A stretch of DNA of 6,656 nucleotides from an uncultured Collinsella sp. GTDB lineage: Bacteria > Actinomycetota > Coriobacteriia > Coriobacteriales > Coriobacteriaceae. The notes under the pieces were generated by a model. The model did not search any database and had not been told where the DNA came from. It saw only the letters and a list, made by a program, of their open reading frames with translations. Positions 6,623 to 6,656 of the stretch are shown one piece after another. The translations under genes were made by a program, and so were the position numbers. The stretch spans positions 1-6,656 of the forward strand of contig CABSMN010000068.1 of assembly GCA_902478765.1 (NCBI GenBank), in the 5' to 3' direction. Position 1 is the stretch's first letter, and each line of letters begins with the position of its first letter.

Positions 6623-6656
6623 GGTCAGCGGCGCCCTGGCCTCCCACGGGCTGACC
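6623..6656 (-). rRNA. rrf: 5S ribosomal RNA, 3' end only (cut by window edge)
   Basis: The minus strand of the last 34 bases contains CCGTGGGAG followed by CCAGGGCGCCGC, ending in TGACC. This aligns without gaps to the 3' end of bacterial 5S rRNA (CCGTGGGAGAGTAGGRCGCCGCC in many species). The terminal GCCGCTGACC is the 3' strand of helix I, so the unseen 5' end should begin near GGTCAGCGGC. About 80 bases of the gene lie beyond the window. A hairpin and a strong terminator follow, as expected for the end of an rRNA operon. The exact 3' end could differ by one or two bases. Confidence 0.85.

Noticed and set aside
1..6656. Mobile element, CRISPR array, toxin-antitoxin or phage defence system
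   Set aside because: No transposase, integrase, regular spaced repeats, paired inverted ends or defence-type domains were seen; all large open frames are accounted for by housekeeping or metabolic genes.

Overview
The window most likely comes from a Coriobacteriia actinobacterium, probably a Collinsella-like gut species. The evidence is moderately GC-rich DNA with strong C/G third-position bias in most genes, actinobacterial-looking 5S rRNA, and a coaE/uvrB neighbourhood like that of other Actinobacteria. The genus is an inference from how the proteins look, not the result of a search.

Left half (1-2856, plus strand): two flavoprotein genes in tandem. The first is cut by the left edge and belongs to the HI0933/BaiN/YhiN type. 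The second is complete and belongs to the COG2509-type 'FAD-dependent protein' family. An 80-base gap between them holds a GATA-loop hairpin with a T-rich tail, which looks like an intrinsic terminator, so they need not form one transcript. The two genes are different branches of the two-dinucleotide-binding-domain flavoprotein superfamily, and the physiological substrate of either cannot be read from the sequence.

Middle (2857-2921): a short convergent gap holding a strong imperfect hairpin that should stop transcription from both sides.

Right half (2922-6429, minus strand): a tight cluster coaE > lytic transglycosylase > uvrB. coaE (last step of CoA synthesis) overlaps the transglycosylase gene by 8 bases, and uvrB follows after about 50 bases. 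The pairing joins cofactor synthesis, cell-wall turnover and nucleotide excision repair. It probably reflects shared transcription rather than one pathway. A related coaE-uvrB proximity is known from mycobacteria.

Right edge (6557-6656): the last 34 bases of a 5S rRNA gene on the minus strand, a small hairpin, and a 12-bp perfect terminator stem. An rRNA operon therefore ends just upstream of coaE, reading in the same direction.

The window looks like ordinary core chromosome. I saw no mobile element, CRISPR array, phage gene or defence system. The points most worth checking are departures from family motifs in the HI0933-type protein and in CoaE.
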